Origin: Lachnospiraceae bacterium
GTDB lineage: Bacteria > Bacillota_A > Clostridia > Lachnospirales > Lachnospiraceae
Reading direction: 5' to 3'
Assembly (NCBI GenBank): GCA_024699595.1
Contig: JAILPG010000313.1
Coordinates: 30,131 to 94,130, forward strand
DNA: 64,000 nt
Below are positions 1-8,996 of the stretch, piece after piece. The notes below the pieces were generated by a model. It worked only from the letters and a program-made list of their open reading frames with translations, had not been told where the DNA came from and made no database searches. Position 1 is the first letter of the stretch. Each line of letters begins with the position of its first letter. Made by a program: the position numbers and the translations under genes.

Positions 1-28
1 AGATTTGTTCGAAGGGATTTGAAGGATC

Positions 29-796
29 ATGAACATAGAAAGAATAATCGAGATCGTAAAGGAAGCAGGGAATATGATGATGGGCGCTAAGCGTCCGAAG
101 ATAATGGAGAAATCCGGACATTCCAATTTCTGTACGGAGACTGATGAAAAGATCCAGGCTTTTCTGATGGAGAAGCTTAAGGAAGCGGCGCCTGATGCAG
201 AGTTTCTTGGAGAAGAGGACGGTCAGGATGTCTTTTTATCCAAGATGAGTAACGGCTACTGTTTTGTGATAGACCCGATAGACGGGACCTCCAATTTTAT
301 ATATGAATACAGACCCTCTGTTGTATCCGTAGGTCTGTTAAAAGACGGTAAACCGTATATGGGTGTTGTATATAATCCCTATGATGATATGGTGTTCTCC
401 GCTGTATCCGGACAGGGTGCCTATATGAACGGAGAGAGGATAATGTCTTCGGATGCACCTCTTTCGGAATCACTTGCCGTATTTGGTACTGCACCGTATT
501 ATACGGAGCTTTTGGACAGAACATTTGATATAGCAAAAAAGCTGCTTCCGCTGTGTGTTGATATAAGAAGATCCGGGACAGCGGCATGGGATATGTGCTG
601 CGTAGCACTGGGAAGGTGCAGCCTTTATTTTGAAATGAAGATACAGCTGTGGGATTATGCGGCAGCAGCTCTTATAGCCATGGAAGCCGGATGCTGTGTT
701 ACGGATATCTCCGGTAATCCGCTCTCATTTACCGGAGGCACCTCGGCACTTTGTATGGCAAGGGGAATAAAGGAGATCCCGGATTGTTTCAGATGA
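29..796 (+). CDS. Inositol monophosphatase family protein
   Basis: Predicted Mg-dependent sugar or inositol phosphatase of the IMPase/FIG superfamily, cytoplasmic, 255 residues, the usual length of the family. The metal-binding motifs are all visible in order: GEEDG at residues 61-65, DPIDGTSNF at 82-90 and WDYAAAALIAMEAG from about residue 208. The ATG follows a GAAGGA sequence. Bacterial members may dephosphorylate inositol-1-phosphate, fructose-1,6-bisphosphate, PAP or histidinol phosphate, and the sequence does not tell which. It is the only plus-strand gene at this end and converges with the lipoprotein gene that follows, with about 20 bases between the stop codons and no clear terminator. 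Confidence 0.9.
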   Translation: MNIERIIEIVKEAGNMMMGAKRPKIMEKSGHSNFCTETDEKIQAFLMEKLKEAAPDAEFLGEEDGQDVFLSKMSNGYCFVIDPIDGTSNFIYEYRPSVVSVGLLKDGKPYMGVVYNPYDDMVFSAVSGQGAYMNGERIMSSDAPLSESLAVFGTAPYYTELLDRTFDIAKKLLPLCVDIRRSGTAAWDMCCVALGRCSLYFEMKIQLWDYAAAALIAMEAGCCVTDISGNPLSFTGGTSALCMARGIKEIPDCFR

Positions 797-817
797 TCTT
801 TTCATATCGTGTGCTGT

Positions 818-1819
818 TTACTCCCCTGCTTTTGTAAAGGAGACAACGGTTGCGTCAAAGTATTCGTCGAAATACTCTCCTTCGTCGATGATCATCTCCG
901 ATACGGATTCATCGATATGTACTTTGTTCATGTAATGATGGCCGCCGTAGAAGAGCTCACTGTCCTTTGCTGCTAAGGGTGTAGCCGTTCCGCCGCCCGC
1001 TACAAATCCATAATAAATGATCATGCCGTTTTCATCATATCCGTACACATCGGCTTCAGTGGATGCCATGTTTCCGTCAAGATTATCAAAGACTGTTTCA
1101 TCTCTTGCGATAAGAAGCGCATCATGATCCTTATCCATGTCGGCATAGGCATAATATGAATCTTCGGAGAGATAGCTTATGATCGTATCATAGCTGTATA
1201 TATCCCATGTAAGTGAGTCGATGATACCTGCAAGATGATCGGATACTTCTATATTCATCTCTTCGTCGTCTCCCATATGACCCGTAAGCTCAAAGATCAG
1301 AGCCCCGTCCATATAGTCACGTCCTATGGCAGTCATATACAGGCCTGATCCGCCTCCTTCGGGTTCAAGAAATGCCCAGTATCCGGTGGCATATTCAGCT
1401 CCGGGGAAGGGTGCTTCGTAGTACTCAGTGCTGTCTCCCCATGAATCACCAAGCTCCTGTATGGCTTCCTTACCCCTGTTTTCCACGGTATAGGTCACGG
1501 TTATCATATTGGTTCCTGCCGATTCACCCGTGTAGACTATATAGACTTCAGGTCCGTTCGGAGTGATCTCAAATCTTTCCGGATCATATTTTATGTTCCA
1601 GCCGTTTGCATCGTTATATTCACTGTACTCCGGTATAATGGGATCTTCCCCGGAATTGAATTCATCGATATCAGATACATCATTTTTAGATACGGTATCA
1701 GTATCTTCCGTGCTTTCAGCAGGATATATATTTACATTTACCACTATGCATCCTGTCAAAAGCATTCCGGCACAGACTGCAGCCAGTAATGAAGCTATGA
1801 GGTGTTTTGTTTTGACCAT
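818..1819 (-). CDS. Hypothetical lipoprotein
   Basis: An exported lipoprotein of 333 residues and unknown function. Residues 1-24 form a lipoprotein signal peptide (Lys-rich start, hydrophobic core, lipobox LLTGC), so the mature protein would be attached to the outer face of the membrane through its first cysteine. An acidic linker rich in Ser, Thr and Asp follows, then a mixed beta-type domain rich in Tyr, Gly and Asp with no motif I recognise. The ATG has an AGAGGA ribosome site seven bases upstream. It lies downstream of the DUF898 and S10 peptidase genes on the same strand and may be cotranscribed with them, since only about 50 bases separate it from the DUF898 gene. Confidence 0.8.
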   Translation of the reverse strand: MVKTKHLIASLLAAVCAGMLLTGCIVVNVNIYPAESTEDTDTVSKNDVSDIDEFNSGEDPIIPEYSEYNDANGWNIKYDPERFEITPNGPEVYIVYTGESAGTNMITVTYTVENRGKEAIQELGDSWGDSTEYYEAPFPGAEYATGYWAFLEPEGGGSGLYMTAIGRDYMDGALIFELTGHMGDDEEMNIEVSDHLAGIIDSLTWDIYSYDTIISYLSEDSYYAYADMDKDHDALLIARDETVFDNLDGNMASTEADVYGYDENGMIIYYGFVAGGGTATPLAAKDSELFYGGHHYMNKVHIDESVSEMIIDEGEYFDEYFDATVVSFTKAGE

Positions 1820-1872
1820 TTTTCAATCCTCTCAGGTTGTATATTGTATCGTTTAACTTAAGGCATGAGCCC

Positions 1873-2484
1873 TTACGCAAAAGAAGTATGCAATGTCTTC
1901 CATTTTATCAGCTTAATATGAGTCCAGAGTCCGTATATACCCAGTGTGATCACTGTAAGCAGGAACCATTTTATCCAGTTGCCGAACAGCCCGATCGCTG
2001 TACCGTGAAAGTGAAGCCTGTGGCCGTTTATAACGGTATGCTTGATCTCCCAGTTGTATAGCATTGTATATGACCAGGGAAGGCAGATCCCGAGTGTTAT
2101 TGTCGTAACAAGCATTCCTAACAGAGTGTATCCTATAAGCTGCAGCAGTCCGCCGTCAAAATATGATTCAACCTGCATTCCCGATTCGGTATGTGTATGG
2201 GCAACTCTCCATTTTTTGAGCTTGATGCCAACCCAGAATCCATATATTCCGCATGTTATTATCGTAAGAAGCAGCCACTTGATCCAGTTGCCAAAAAGAC
2301 CTATGGCCGTGCCGTCAAAACAAAGTCTTTCTCCGTTTATAACGGTATGCTTTGCTTCCCAGTTATATACCATCGTATATGACCAGGGAAGACAGATCCC
2401 GAGCGTTAATACAGTCACAAAAAATCCAAGGATCCTGTATCCTGCGAACTGTAACAGTCCGCCGTCAAAATATGATTTTTCCAT
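1873..2484 (-). CDS. DUF898-like membrane protein, tandem duplicated domain
   Basis: A 203-residue membrane protein made of two copies of the same unit of about 95 residues. Each copy starts SYFDGGLLQ, continues TLGICLPWSYTM, then NWE.KHTVING, and ends near GLFGNWIKW and GIYG.W. These motifs are those of the DUF898 (YjgN-type) family; function unknown. Each copy carries two hydrophobic segments, giving about four membrane passes. I place the start at the ATG of MEKSYFDGG because AAAGGAG sits eleven bases upstream. A longer reading of 230 residues would run into the end of the S10 peptidase gene and lacks a ribosome site. The stop of the peptidase gene is 22 bases upstream, so the two are probably cotranscribed. 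Confidence 0.8.
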   Translation of the reverse strand: MEKSYFDGGLLQFAGYRILGFFVTVLTLGICLPWSYTMVYNWEAKHTVINGERLCFDGTAIGLFGNWIKWLLLTIITCGIYGFWVGIKLKKWRVAHTHTESGMQVESYFDGGLLQLIGYTLLGMLVTTITLGICLPWSYTMLYNWEIKHTVINGHRLHFHGTAIGLFGNWIKWFLLTVITLGIYGLWTHIKLIKWKTLHTSFA

Positions 2485-2506
2485 AATCTGTAGAACTCCT
2501 TTTTCT

Positions 2507-4069
2507 CTATTTCTTATACCACTTCTGCGCATCTTCCTTAAACTTTGCATGTGAATCCCTGTCAAGGTAGAACATATGCCCTGAAGGATAGTAGGTAAAG
2601 CTTAAGTTGTTAAGTCTTGAATCATCCAGAAATACGTGATCATATACCCATTCAGATCCAAAGAACGGTGTTGCTCCATCGTAATAACCGCAGAGTACCC
2701 ATACCTTTAAGTTGCTGTTAGCGGACATGCAGTCGTGTACTATCTCCTCCTGTGCAAGGAATTCATTGTCACTGTCAAATTCCCACCGGTAATTAACATC
2801 TAAAGAGAGGGGGATGTAAGGCGTGTCTGTACTGAAACCGAGATCATCCACCATGTACTGGTTTACTGCTGCTATAAGAGGCATATCTATGTCAAAAGTT
2901 GATGGATCACTGGTACCGTCGTAGATCGATCCGCTTGTCACAGGACCGGTATAACGTCCGTCATAACGCCCGACTACAAGGTGCTGATCCTTTAACAGTT
3001 CCCTGCTGTACTCATCAAGATCAAAACGAAGATTATGATCAAGGACAAAAGCCTTTGTAAGCCCGGTATATTCAGCTATTTTCCCTGCGATCTCATCCTT
3101 CTTGTCAGCAGATAGACTGCGTCCCCTAAACAGGGCAACGACGTATTCTTCTGTGACAAAATTTCTGACTTCATCAAGGAACTCTTCAAGCTTCATGTTC
3201 TGATATTTATCATCAAGACGGTTATGATACCAGGCATCTGCCGCAAAGGTGGGAAGGAAGAATGCATAAGGCATGTCATTTCCGTCTGTAGATATCAATG
3301 ATAGAAAATCATTTACGGAGGATATGAGCATAAGACCGTTAAGTCCCATGGAGTATGCATCCGCAAGATAACTGCAGATCCCGACAGCTCTTGTCGTTCC
3401 ATAGGATTCGCCTGCTACATATTTAGGCGAGCTCCAGCGTTTGTTCCTGTTTATATAGAGTCTGATAAAATCTCCGATAGTTCGGATATCGTCCTGGTAT
3501 CCGATGAAATAATCCTCATCCTCATCGGGAAGAGCACGGGAATAACCGGTTCCGACAGCATCAATGAACACAAGGTCTGTCAGATCAAGGACCGAGTTTT
3601 CATTATCCGTAAATACTGCGGGAAGCTTTGTAGCATGTCCTTTCTCATCAAGCTCCATGCGTTTGGGTCCCATGAAGAGGAAATCCGTATAATAGCTGGC
3701 ACTGCCCGGCCCTCCGTTAAATGTGAAGGTAATGGGACGTTCGCTTAAGTCCTCTACACCGTCACGTGTATAGGCTATGAAGAAGATCTCACACTGTTCA
3801 CCTCCGGTCTCAACGATCATGGTGCCTGTTGTTGCCGTATAATCAATGGTCTGTCCGTTTAAGACCATGGAATGCTTTGTTGTGACAAGATTGTCTCCGG
3901 CTGCTCCTGTTTGCTCCATGAGATCCTCAGTTTCCTCCGGAGCCTGCGTAGCATCCTGAGTCTGAACATCTTCCGGTATCTGTGCATCATTTTCATCGGC
4001 AAAAACGGGAATTATAGCAAGCGATAAAAGGATGCCAAGCACCAGTATAAATGACAACGCCTTTTTCAT
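2507..4069 (-). CDS. Exported S10 family serine carboxypeptidase-like protein
   Basis: A secreted peptidase of the serine carboxypeptidase family (MEROPS S10, alpha/beta hydrolase fold), 520 residues. A Sec signal peptide occupies about residues 1-24 and is followed by an acidic, Gln/Thr-rich stretch. Family motifs are clear: GGPGSASYY (oxyanion region), GESYG with the nucleophile Ser at about residue 222, a catalytic Asp in GYYDGATP and a catalytic His in YPSGHMFYL close to the C-terminus. Such enzymes release C-terminal amino acids from peptides. The start has an AAGGAGGATCG ribosome site. It heads the minus-strand group with the DUF898 and lipoprotein genes. S10 peptidases are best known from eukaryotes but also occur in bacteria; the substrate here is unknown. 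Confidence 0.87.
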   Translation of the reverse strand: MKKALSFILVLGILLSLAIIPVFADENDAQIPEDVQTQDATQAPEETEDLMEQTGAAGDNLVTTKHSMVLNGQTIDYTATTGTMIVETGGEQCEIFFIAYTRDGVEDLSERPITFTFNGGPGSASYYTDFLFMGPKRMELDEKGHATKLPAVFTDNENSVLDLTDLVFIDAVGTGYSRALPDEDEDYFIGYQDDIRTIGDFIRLYINRNKRWSSPKYVAGESYGTTRAVGICSYLADAYSMGLNGLMLISSVNDFLSLISTDGNDMPYAFFLPTFAADAWYHNRLDDKYQNMKLEEFLDEVRNFVTEEYVVALFRGRSLSADKKDEIAGKIAEYTGLTKAFVLDHNLRFDLDEYSRELLKDQHLVVGRYDGRYTGPVTSGSIYDGTSDPSTFDIDMPLIAAVNQYMVDDLGFSTDTPYIPLSLDVNYRWEFDSDNEFLAQEEIVHDCMSANSNLKVWVLCGYYDGATPFFGSEWVYDHVFLDDSRLNNLSFTYYPSGHMFYLDRDSHAKFKEDAQKWYKK

Positions 4070-4292
4070 AACGATCCTCCTTATGATAGAAATCTTTACT
4101 GTATATCAATGAACGCATTTAACCAGTCTGTGTGCCATCTTTGATGTATTACGGTACACATATACATATACTATCATACTTCGCTTCCAATATGAAACGA
4201 GGGATTTACGGATGAATGGATATTCTTTTGAAAGTGCGGATATGTTATTATGAGAAGGTCAGAAGGTGTTCATCTTTAAGGGAGGATCAGTC

Positions 4293-5924
4293 ATGAGCAT
4301 AAAAAGAATATTGTCTCTTATCATAGTGTTAAGTCTGTGCGTTAATCTGACCGGATGCTCATTAAGATCCGTAAAGGATACGACGGGACAGACAATAAAG
4401 GATATAGAAAAAAAGGCTGAAACCGTAAAGGATGTCGTGACGGACTGGTATTCGGAACTTGGCCTGCAGAAATTTAAGGATGGCTGGGATTATTCGATAA
4501 AATTCATGGGAGATAAGTATTCCGAGGTAATGAGCAGCGAATACGCATCCCGCATTGAAACAGCACTGACGGAGCTTAAAGAATACCTAAGCTCCACTTC
4601 GGGTGCAAAGGAGCTGACACCTGAGTATATACAGGGACTGGCGGATAAATGGGTTACCGACACCTATAACGGAGCAAAGGACGGAGCTTCGGAATATGTA
4701 ACAAAGATCATCGGTGATTCATCCGAGGCAGCTGCAGAATATTTTAAAAATGCCTGTCTGAAATATTATCAGGACTACGACAGTAATACCTCCGAACAGG
4801 CGGAAATGCTGCTTGAAGCATACAGACTGTACTGTAACGGATTGACTGAAAATGAGATCCTGCCTTCCCTTGCAGAATATATGGATGAAACAGGCTATGA
4901 TCCCGATATGTTTAATTATCTTTTATCCGCAGCCTTTGATGGTCAGGACAGGATGATCCCGGAGGATATGCTTCCCGAAGCGATCTCCTTCCTGCAGGGA
5001 ACGATCAGTGTATTATCCGAAGCGGATAAAGATTTCGATCCCGACGAAGCAAAGGCCTGCCAGGACGTTCTTGAAGGATTGAAGGAAAGGCTCTCGGATC
5101 CGGAAAATGCAGGCTCAGAGCCGTTAACATATGAAGAGGCACAGGTCATTGCTGAGCTTACAGAGGACAAAAGCTACAGCCCGGAGGATTTCGGAATACC
5201 TCTTTCCTCAATTATAAGTCCAAAATTTGTGGTAAAACAGGCTCTCGGAACAGAGATTGACGATGAGGAGCTTGATACGGTACTGGCAATCGGTCCCGAT
5301 ATCTTTTCAATTATGAAGGAAGCTGCAAAGCTCGGTGAGATCGATGATGAGGCATTAAGAGAAAACGGAGTTGAGGGTACGATAGCGTTAAGCGAGGGAT
5401 TTGTGGAAGGCTCAGTAAGCAGAGTGGCTACAACACTCTGTTCATCCGGTGTATTGGGTCAGGATCTTAAAGATGCGGATCCTGAAGTTGTTGCAGCACT
5501 TACTGTTATTGTGATCGAGGCTGCGATCCACGGTTACGAGCTGTCGCAGGGAAGGATATCCCCTGATATGTACGGAAACATCATGGCTGAAAGACTCATG
5601 GGTTCGCTTTTGTCACTGCCGCCCGGAGTATTGTTAAAAAACATTCTTCCCGCAGCACACATAGTAATGGTTGCAGGATGCATGGCCGGAGGAATGCTTG
5701 CGTGCATAGGAGTCGGTGAAGCAAAGACAGCCATGATGGATATGGTGGACGGAGGCGGCTTTGAAGCTTTAGTTCCTGTAAAGGCTACAGAGACCATGAG
5801 CATAGCATCGGATACGATAGCATCCTTAAATATCAAGGATCAGCTCTCATCATTCAGCGATACTATAGTATCGACAGCAAAGGACGGATATATACAGGTT
5901 TCCTCTGCGGTGTCGGGTAAGTAA
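4293..5924 (+). CDS. Large hypothetical lipoprotein
   Basis: An exported lipoprotein of 543 residues, function not recognised. I chose the ATG at 4293 because GGGAGGATC precedes it at good spacing; an upstream in-frame ATG at 4266 has none. The N-terminus MSIKRILSLIIVLSLCVNLTGC is a lipoprotein signal peptide with lipobox LTGC. The mature part is strongly helical and acidic, with many Ala, Glu, Asp and Ser residues, and about residues 400-480 contain hydrophobic glycine-rich stretches that could be one or two membrane segments or a pore-like region. It is transcribed alone, divergently from the S10 peptidase gene, and about 65 bases precede the next gene. Confidence 0.75.
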   Translation: MSIKRILSLIIVLSLCVNLTGCSLRSVKDTTGQTIKDIEKKAETVKDVVTDWYSELGLQKFKDGWDYSIKFMGDKYSEVMSSEYASRIETALTELKEYLSSTSGAKELTPEYIQGLADKWVTDTYNGAKDGASEYVTKIIGDSSEAAAEYFKNACLKYYQDYDSNTSEQAEMLLEAYRLYCNGLTENEILPSLAEYMDETGYDPDMFNYLLSAAFDGQDRMIPEDMLPEAISFLQGTISVLSEADKDFDPDEAKACQDVLEGLKERLSDPENAGSEPLTYEEAQVIAELTEDKSYSPEDFGIPLSSIISPKFVVKQALGTEIDDEELDTVLAIGPDIFSIMKEAAKLGEIDDEALRENGVEGTIALSEGFVEGSVSRVATTLCSSGVLGQDLKDADPEVVAALTVIVIEAAIHGYELSQGRISPDMYGNIMAERLMGSLLSLPPGVLLKNILPAAHIVMVAGCMAGGMLACIGVGEAKTAMMDMVDGGGFEALVPVKATETMSIASDTIASLNIKDQLSSFSDTIVSTAKDGYIQVSSAVSGK

Positions 5925-5991
5925 GATACAGAAAAAAACGGGCAGATAAGAAAACGGCAGAGATCGTATTCAGAAAGGCAGGCAGATCAGA

Positions 5992-6627
5992 ATGACTGAA
6001 AACATTACAGTATTCACACAGAACAGCATAAGGATAAAGAGCAGTTTAGGGAACATATACATAGATCCCTTTAAGATGAATGAAGCACCGAAGGATGCCG
6101 CCTTCATCCTGATCACGCATGATCATTACGATCATTTCTCACCTGAGGATATAAAGAAGGTTTGCTGTGAAGACACGGTGCTTGTTGTTCCTGAAAAGAT
6201 GGTTGGAAAAGCCGGCGAAGTATCCGGTCTGGTAAAAAAGACCGAGACCGTAAAGCCCGGGATAAGTAAGACCATCGACGGGCTTGAAATGGAGACTGTT
6301 CCTTCATATAACAATCTGAAGCCTTTTCATCCGAAGAGCGCGGGATGGGTAGGATATATCCTTGTGATCGAAGGAAAGAGGATATACATCGCAGGAGATA
6401 CGGATGCAACAAAGGAAGCAAAGGCCGTAAAGTGTGATGTCGCACTGGTCCCTGTCGGAGGCACATATACAATGGATGCAAAGAAGGCCGCAGAGCTTGT
6501 GAATGAGATCCGTCCTGAGGTGGCAATACCGGTGCATTACGGCGGCGCTGTGGGAAAACCTTCTGACGGAGCCGATTTTGCCGGATACGTGAAGGCACCC
6601 GTTAAGGTTGAGATAAAAATGGGATGA
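5992..6627 (+). CDS. Metallo-beta-lactamase-fold hydrolase (UPF0173 type)
   Basis: A cytoplasmic metal-dependent hydrolase of the metallo-beta-lactamase superfamily, 211 residues. The metal-binding signature THDHYDHF lies near residue 42, AGDTD near residue 131 supplies a bridging Asp, and a late histidine is in AIPVHYGG. These and the length match the UPF0173 (YtkL-like) group, whose substrate is not known; related proteins resemble the UlaG ascorbate lactonase fold. There is no signal peptide. It stands about 65 bases after the large lipoprotein gene and 60 bases before the YbjQ gene, so a shared transcript is possible. Confidence 0.85.
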   Translation: MTENITVFTQNSIRIKSSLGNIYIDPFKMNEAPKDAAFILITHDHYDHFSPEDIKKVCCEDTVLVVPEKMVGKAGEVSGLVKKTETVKPGISKTIDGLEMETVPSYNNLKPFHPKSAGWVGYILVIEGKRIYIAGDTDATKEAKAVKCDVALVPVGGTYTMDAKKAAELVNEIRPEVAIPVHYGGAVGKPSDGADFAGYVKAPVKVEIKMG

Positions 6628-6687
6628 TGTGGTATAATCTGAACAATACAGTGCGAGAAGCAGCTGTAATGATTAGGAGGGTAAAAC

Positions 6688-6999
6688 ATGCTTATAGTAA
6701 CAACTGAAACAATTTCCGGACGCAATATTGAAATGATCGGAGTGGTAAAGGGCAGCACTATACAGACCGTCAATGCTTTTAAGGATATCGGAGCAGGACT
6801 TAAGACTCTTGTTGGCGGAGAGCTCGGAAACTACAACAAGATGATGGAAAATGCGAGAAATATCGCTACCGAGCGTATGGTTGAGGAAGCAAACAGACTG
6901 GGAGCTGATGCTGTAGTCTGCATGAGATATGCAACTTCAGCCGTTATGCAGAGTGCCGCAGAGGTTATGGCATACGGCACAGCGGTTAAATTTGTGTAG
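6688..6999 (+). CDS. YbjQ/UPF0145 family protein
   Basis: A small cytoplasmic protein of 103 residues matching the YbjQ (UPF0145) family along its full length: MLIVTTETISG at the start, GLKTLVGGELGNY in the middle and AVVCMRYATS near the end. Family members form ring-shaped pentamers and are sometimes annotated as heavy-metal-binding, but no function is established. The ATG is preceded by TTAGGAGGG. An intrinsic terminator lies 20 bases after the stop, so this is the last gene of its transcript. Confidence 0.88.
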   Translation: MLIVTTETISGRNIEMIGVVKGSTIQTVNAFKDIGAGLKTLVGGELGNYNKMMENARNIATERMVEEANRLGADAVVCMRYATSAVMQSAAEVMAYGTAVKFV

Positions 7000-7019
7000 A
7001 CGTATAAGCTCAGATAACG

Positions 7020-7048
7020 GAACCGGCCATCTGGCCGGTTCTTTTTTT
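7020..7048 (+). terminator. Intrinsic terminator after ybjQ-like gene
   Basis: A nine-base-pair GC-rich stem (GAACCGGCC pairing with GGCCGGTTC, four-base loop) is followed directly by seven T residues. It ends the transcript of the YbjQ gene and insulates the TetR unit downstream. Confidence 0.9.
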
Positions 7049-7062
7049 GGGCCGATAAAAAT

Positions 7063-7075
7063 CGACTAAAAGTCG
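7063..7075. promoter_or_regulatory. Putative TetR operator 1
   Basis: The palindrome CGACTAAAAGTCG, followed by AAAAAG, lies just upstream of the -35 element of the tetR promoter. A near copy sits downstream of the -10 region. Binding by the adjacent TetR-family regulator is inferred from symmetry and position, not shown. Confidence 0.6.
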
Positions 7076-7084
7076 AAAAAGTTC

Positions 7085-7113
7085 TTGACAGACATCCGGG
7101 TGTAGTATAACAT
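7085..7113 (+). promoter_or_regulatory. Promoter of the TetR-MFS-CPBP unit
   Basis: A perfect -35 TTGACA at 7085-7090 is followed by an AT-rich -10 region. The candidates are TATAAC at 7106 with a 15-base spacer or TAACAT at 7108 with a 17-base spacer. It lies between the two palindromes, which suits autorepression. Confidence 0.6.
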
Positions 7114-7119
7114 AAAAAC

Positions 7120-7132
7120 CGACCGATAGTCG
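7120..7132. promoter_or_regulatory. Putative TetR operator 2
   Basis: CGACCGATAGTCG followed by AAAAAGG. It shares the CGAC/AGTCG half sites and the A-rich flank with the site 57 bases upstream, and lies between the -10 region and the ribosome site, where a bound repressor would block transcription. Confidence 0.6.
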
Positions 7133-7147
7133 AAAAAGGAGAAAACG

Positions 7148-7744
7148 ATGAGAAAAGGTGAAAAAAGAAAGCAGGAACTCTTACAGATCGCATACGGAAT
7201 GTTTATATCACGCGGTTATGAAAATACGAGCGTAGATGACATCATCGAGGCAGCAGGGATCGCAAAGGGTACTTACTACTATTACTTCGAGAGCAAGGAG
7301 CAGACACTTGAGGAAGTGATAGGGATGATGATAGATCAGGAAGCAGAAGCAGCAAAGCGGATCCTTGAAGCGGACATAACGGTGCCTGAAAAGATCATAG
7401 GCATCATAGCCTCCTTAAAGCCGTCGCAGGAAGAGCATCCGATAGAAGGAGCGCTTATGCAGCCCGAAAACATCCTGATGCACAAAAAGATCATACAGAG
7501 ACTGATAGAGATAATAGTGCCTCTTCTTACCGAAGTAGTTAAGGAAGGTATATCGGAAGGGATCTTTTCCTGTGATAACATTCCGGAGCGCGTTAAGATG
7601 ATGCTTGTCGTCAGCAATGAAATCTTTAATGAGTGTTCTTTTTCCGAAAACGACATTACGGTATTCATCGATATGGTTGAGAAGCTTCTCGGAGCAAAAG
7701 AGGGGACGATGAGCTTTATAAAAGATCTGATAGAAAGGGCTTAA
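7148..7744 (+). CDS. TetR/AcrR family transcriptional regulator
   Basis: A DNA-binding repressor of 198 residues. The N-terminal 50 residues are a classic TetR helix-turn-helix (AYGMFISRGYENTSV, IAKGTYYYYFESKEQ), and the rest is a helical ligand-binding domain of low similarity. The ATG is preceded by AAAGGAGA. The gene is followed three bases later by an MFS exporter and then a CPBP protease, so it probably controls that unit. Two palindromes flanking its own promoter support autoregulation. The inducer is unknown; drugs or other small hydrophobic molecules are usual for regulators paired with exporters. Confidence 0.9.
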   Translation: MRKGEKRKQELLQIAYGMFISRGYENTSVDDIIEAAGIAKGTYYYYFESKEQTLEEVIGMMIDQEAEAAKRILEADITVPEKIIGIIASLKPSQEEHPIEGALMQPENILMHKKIIQRLIEIIVPLLTEVVKEGISEGIFSCDNIPERVKMMLVVSNEIFNECSFSENDITVFIDMVEKLLGAKEGTMSFIKDLIERA

Positions 7745-7747
7745 CTG

Positions 7748-8995
7748 ATGGAACAAAACAGCAATTTCAGAAAATTCCTGCTTCTCTTTTCAGGAGAGCT
7801 CATATCGGGAATAGGCGGCGGTCTTACAAGCTTCGGCCTCGGAGTATATATCTTTAACAGGACAGGAAGCGCCGCAAGCATGGCTCTCATTACCCTCCTT
7901 GGATTCTTGCCGACCCTGGTATTGTCTGTGCCTGCCGGAGTGCTTGCTGACCGCTATGACAGAAGACTTCTTATGATGATAGGAGACGGATGTTCCGCAC
8001 TTGGTGTCATTTATATCCTGGTCTGTATGATGAAAGGCGGTGCCACCTTATTTCAGATATGCATAGGAGTCTTCATAAGCGCAGTATTTTCGGCACTCCT
8101 TGAGCCTTCCTTTAAGGCAACGATCACTGATCTGCTCACAGAAGAGGAGTATTCGAGGGCAAGCGGCCTTGTCTCTCTCGCAGGAAGTGCAAGATATCTC
8201 TTTTCTCCGGTGATCGCGGGGTTTTTACTTTCGATAAGTGACATTAAGCTCCTTCTTATCATCGATATCTGCACCTTCTTTCTGACAGTGATAAGTGCTG
8301 GGGTGGTAAGATCCGGTCTCGGAACAAAAGTTACGGAAAAGAAGGAGGCTTTTTTACAGAGTCTTAAAGAGGGTTTCGGGATCCTGTGCAGCAAAAAGGG
8401 AGTACTCATTCTGGTAGCGGTATCCTCAGTGATCACACTGTTTATGGGAATGTTCCAGATACTTGCGGAGCCGCTCATCTTATCCTTTTCGGATGCAAAG
8501 ACCCTGGGTGTGGCTGAAACCCTGTGCGCCACCGGAATGCTCATAAGCGGGATGATACTCGGGATAAGGGGACTTAAAGGAAATTATGTCACAACACTTG
8601 GATCCGCACTTTTTCTGGCAGGGTTATTCATGACCGGATTCGGGATCTTTGAAAATATCATACCCATCTGTATTTTCGGCTTTCTTTTTTTTGCATCACT
8701 GCCCTTTGCAAACAACAGCCTTGACTATCTGGTACGGACCAGTATTCCGGATGAGGCTCAGGGGAGAGTCTGGGGACTGGTCGGATTTATATCGCAGCTT
8801 GGATATGTGGTGGCATATGCGGTATCCGGTGTTTTAGCTGATGCACTTGGAAAAACAGGAAACAGGGGAGTCGGAAGAGGCGCGGCTCTTGTGGTGATCA
8901 TAGCAGGTGTATGCCTTGCTTTTACAGCACTTCTGATCTTTTCCCGGAAGAGTATAAAGGAACTTGAAAAAACATCAGAGAATAGGAGACATTAA
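7748..8995 (+). CDS. MFS transporter, probable efflux pump
   Basis: A polytopic membrane protein of 415 residues of the major facilitator superfamily, most like the MFS_3 drug or macrolide exporters. It has about twelve hydrophobic segments, a loop 2-3 motif of the type GVLADRYDRR near residue 65 (the MFS motif A), and a central cytoplasmic loop between the two halves. The start codon is three bases after the tetR stop, which implies translational coupling, and the following CPBP gene starts immediately after its stop. Location beside a TetR regulator supports an export role driven by the proton gradient; the substrate cannot be inferred. Confidence 0.88.
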   Translation: MEQNSNFRKFLLLFSGELISGIGGGLTSFGLGVYIFNRTGSAASMALITLLGFLPTLVLSVPAGVLADRYDRRLLMMIGDGCSALGVIYILVCMMKGGATLFQICIGVFISAVFSALLEPSFKATITDLLTEEEYSRASGLVSLAGSARYLFSPVIAGFLLSISDIKLLLIIDICTFFLTVISAGVVRSGLGTKVTEKKEAFLQSLKEGFGILCSKKGVLILVAVSSVITLFMGMFQILAEPLILSFSDAKTLGVAETLCATGMLISGMILGIRGLKGNYVTTLGSALFLAGLFMTGFGIFENIIPICIFGFLFFASLPFANNSLDYLVRTSIPDEAQGRVWGLVGFISQLGYVVAYAVSGVLADALGKTGNRGVGRGAALVVIIAGVCLAFTALLIFSRKSIKELEKTSENRRH

Positions 8996-8996
8996 T

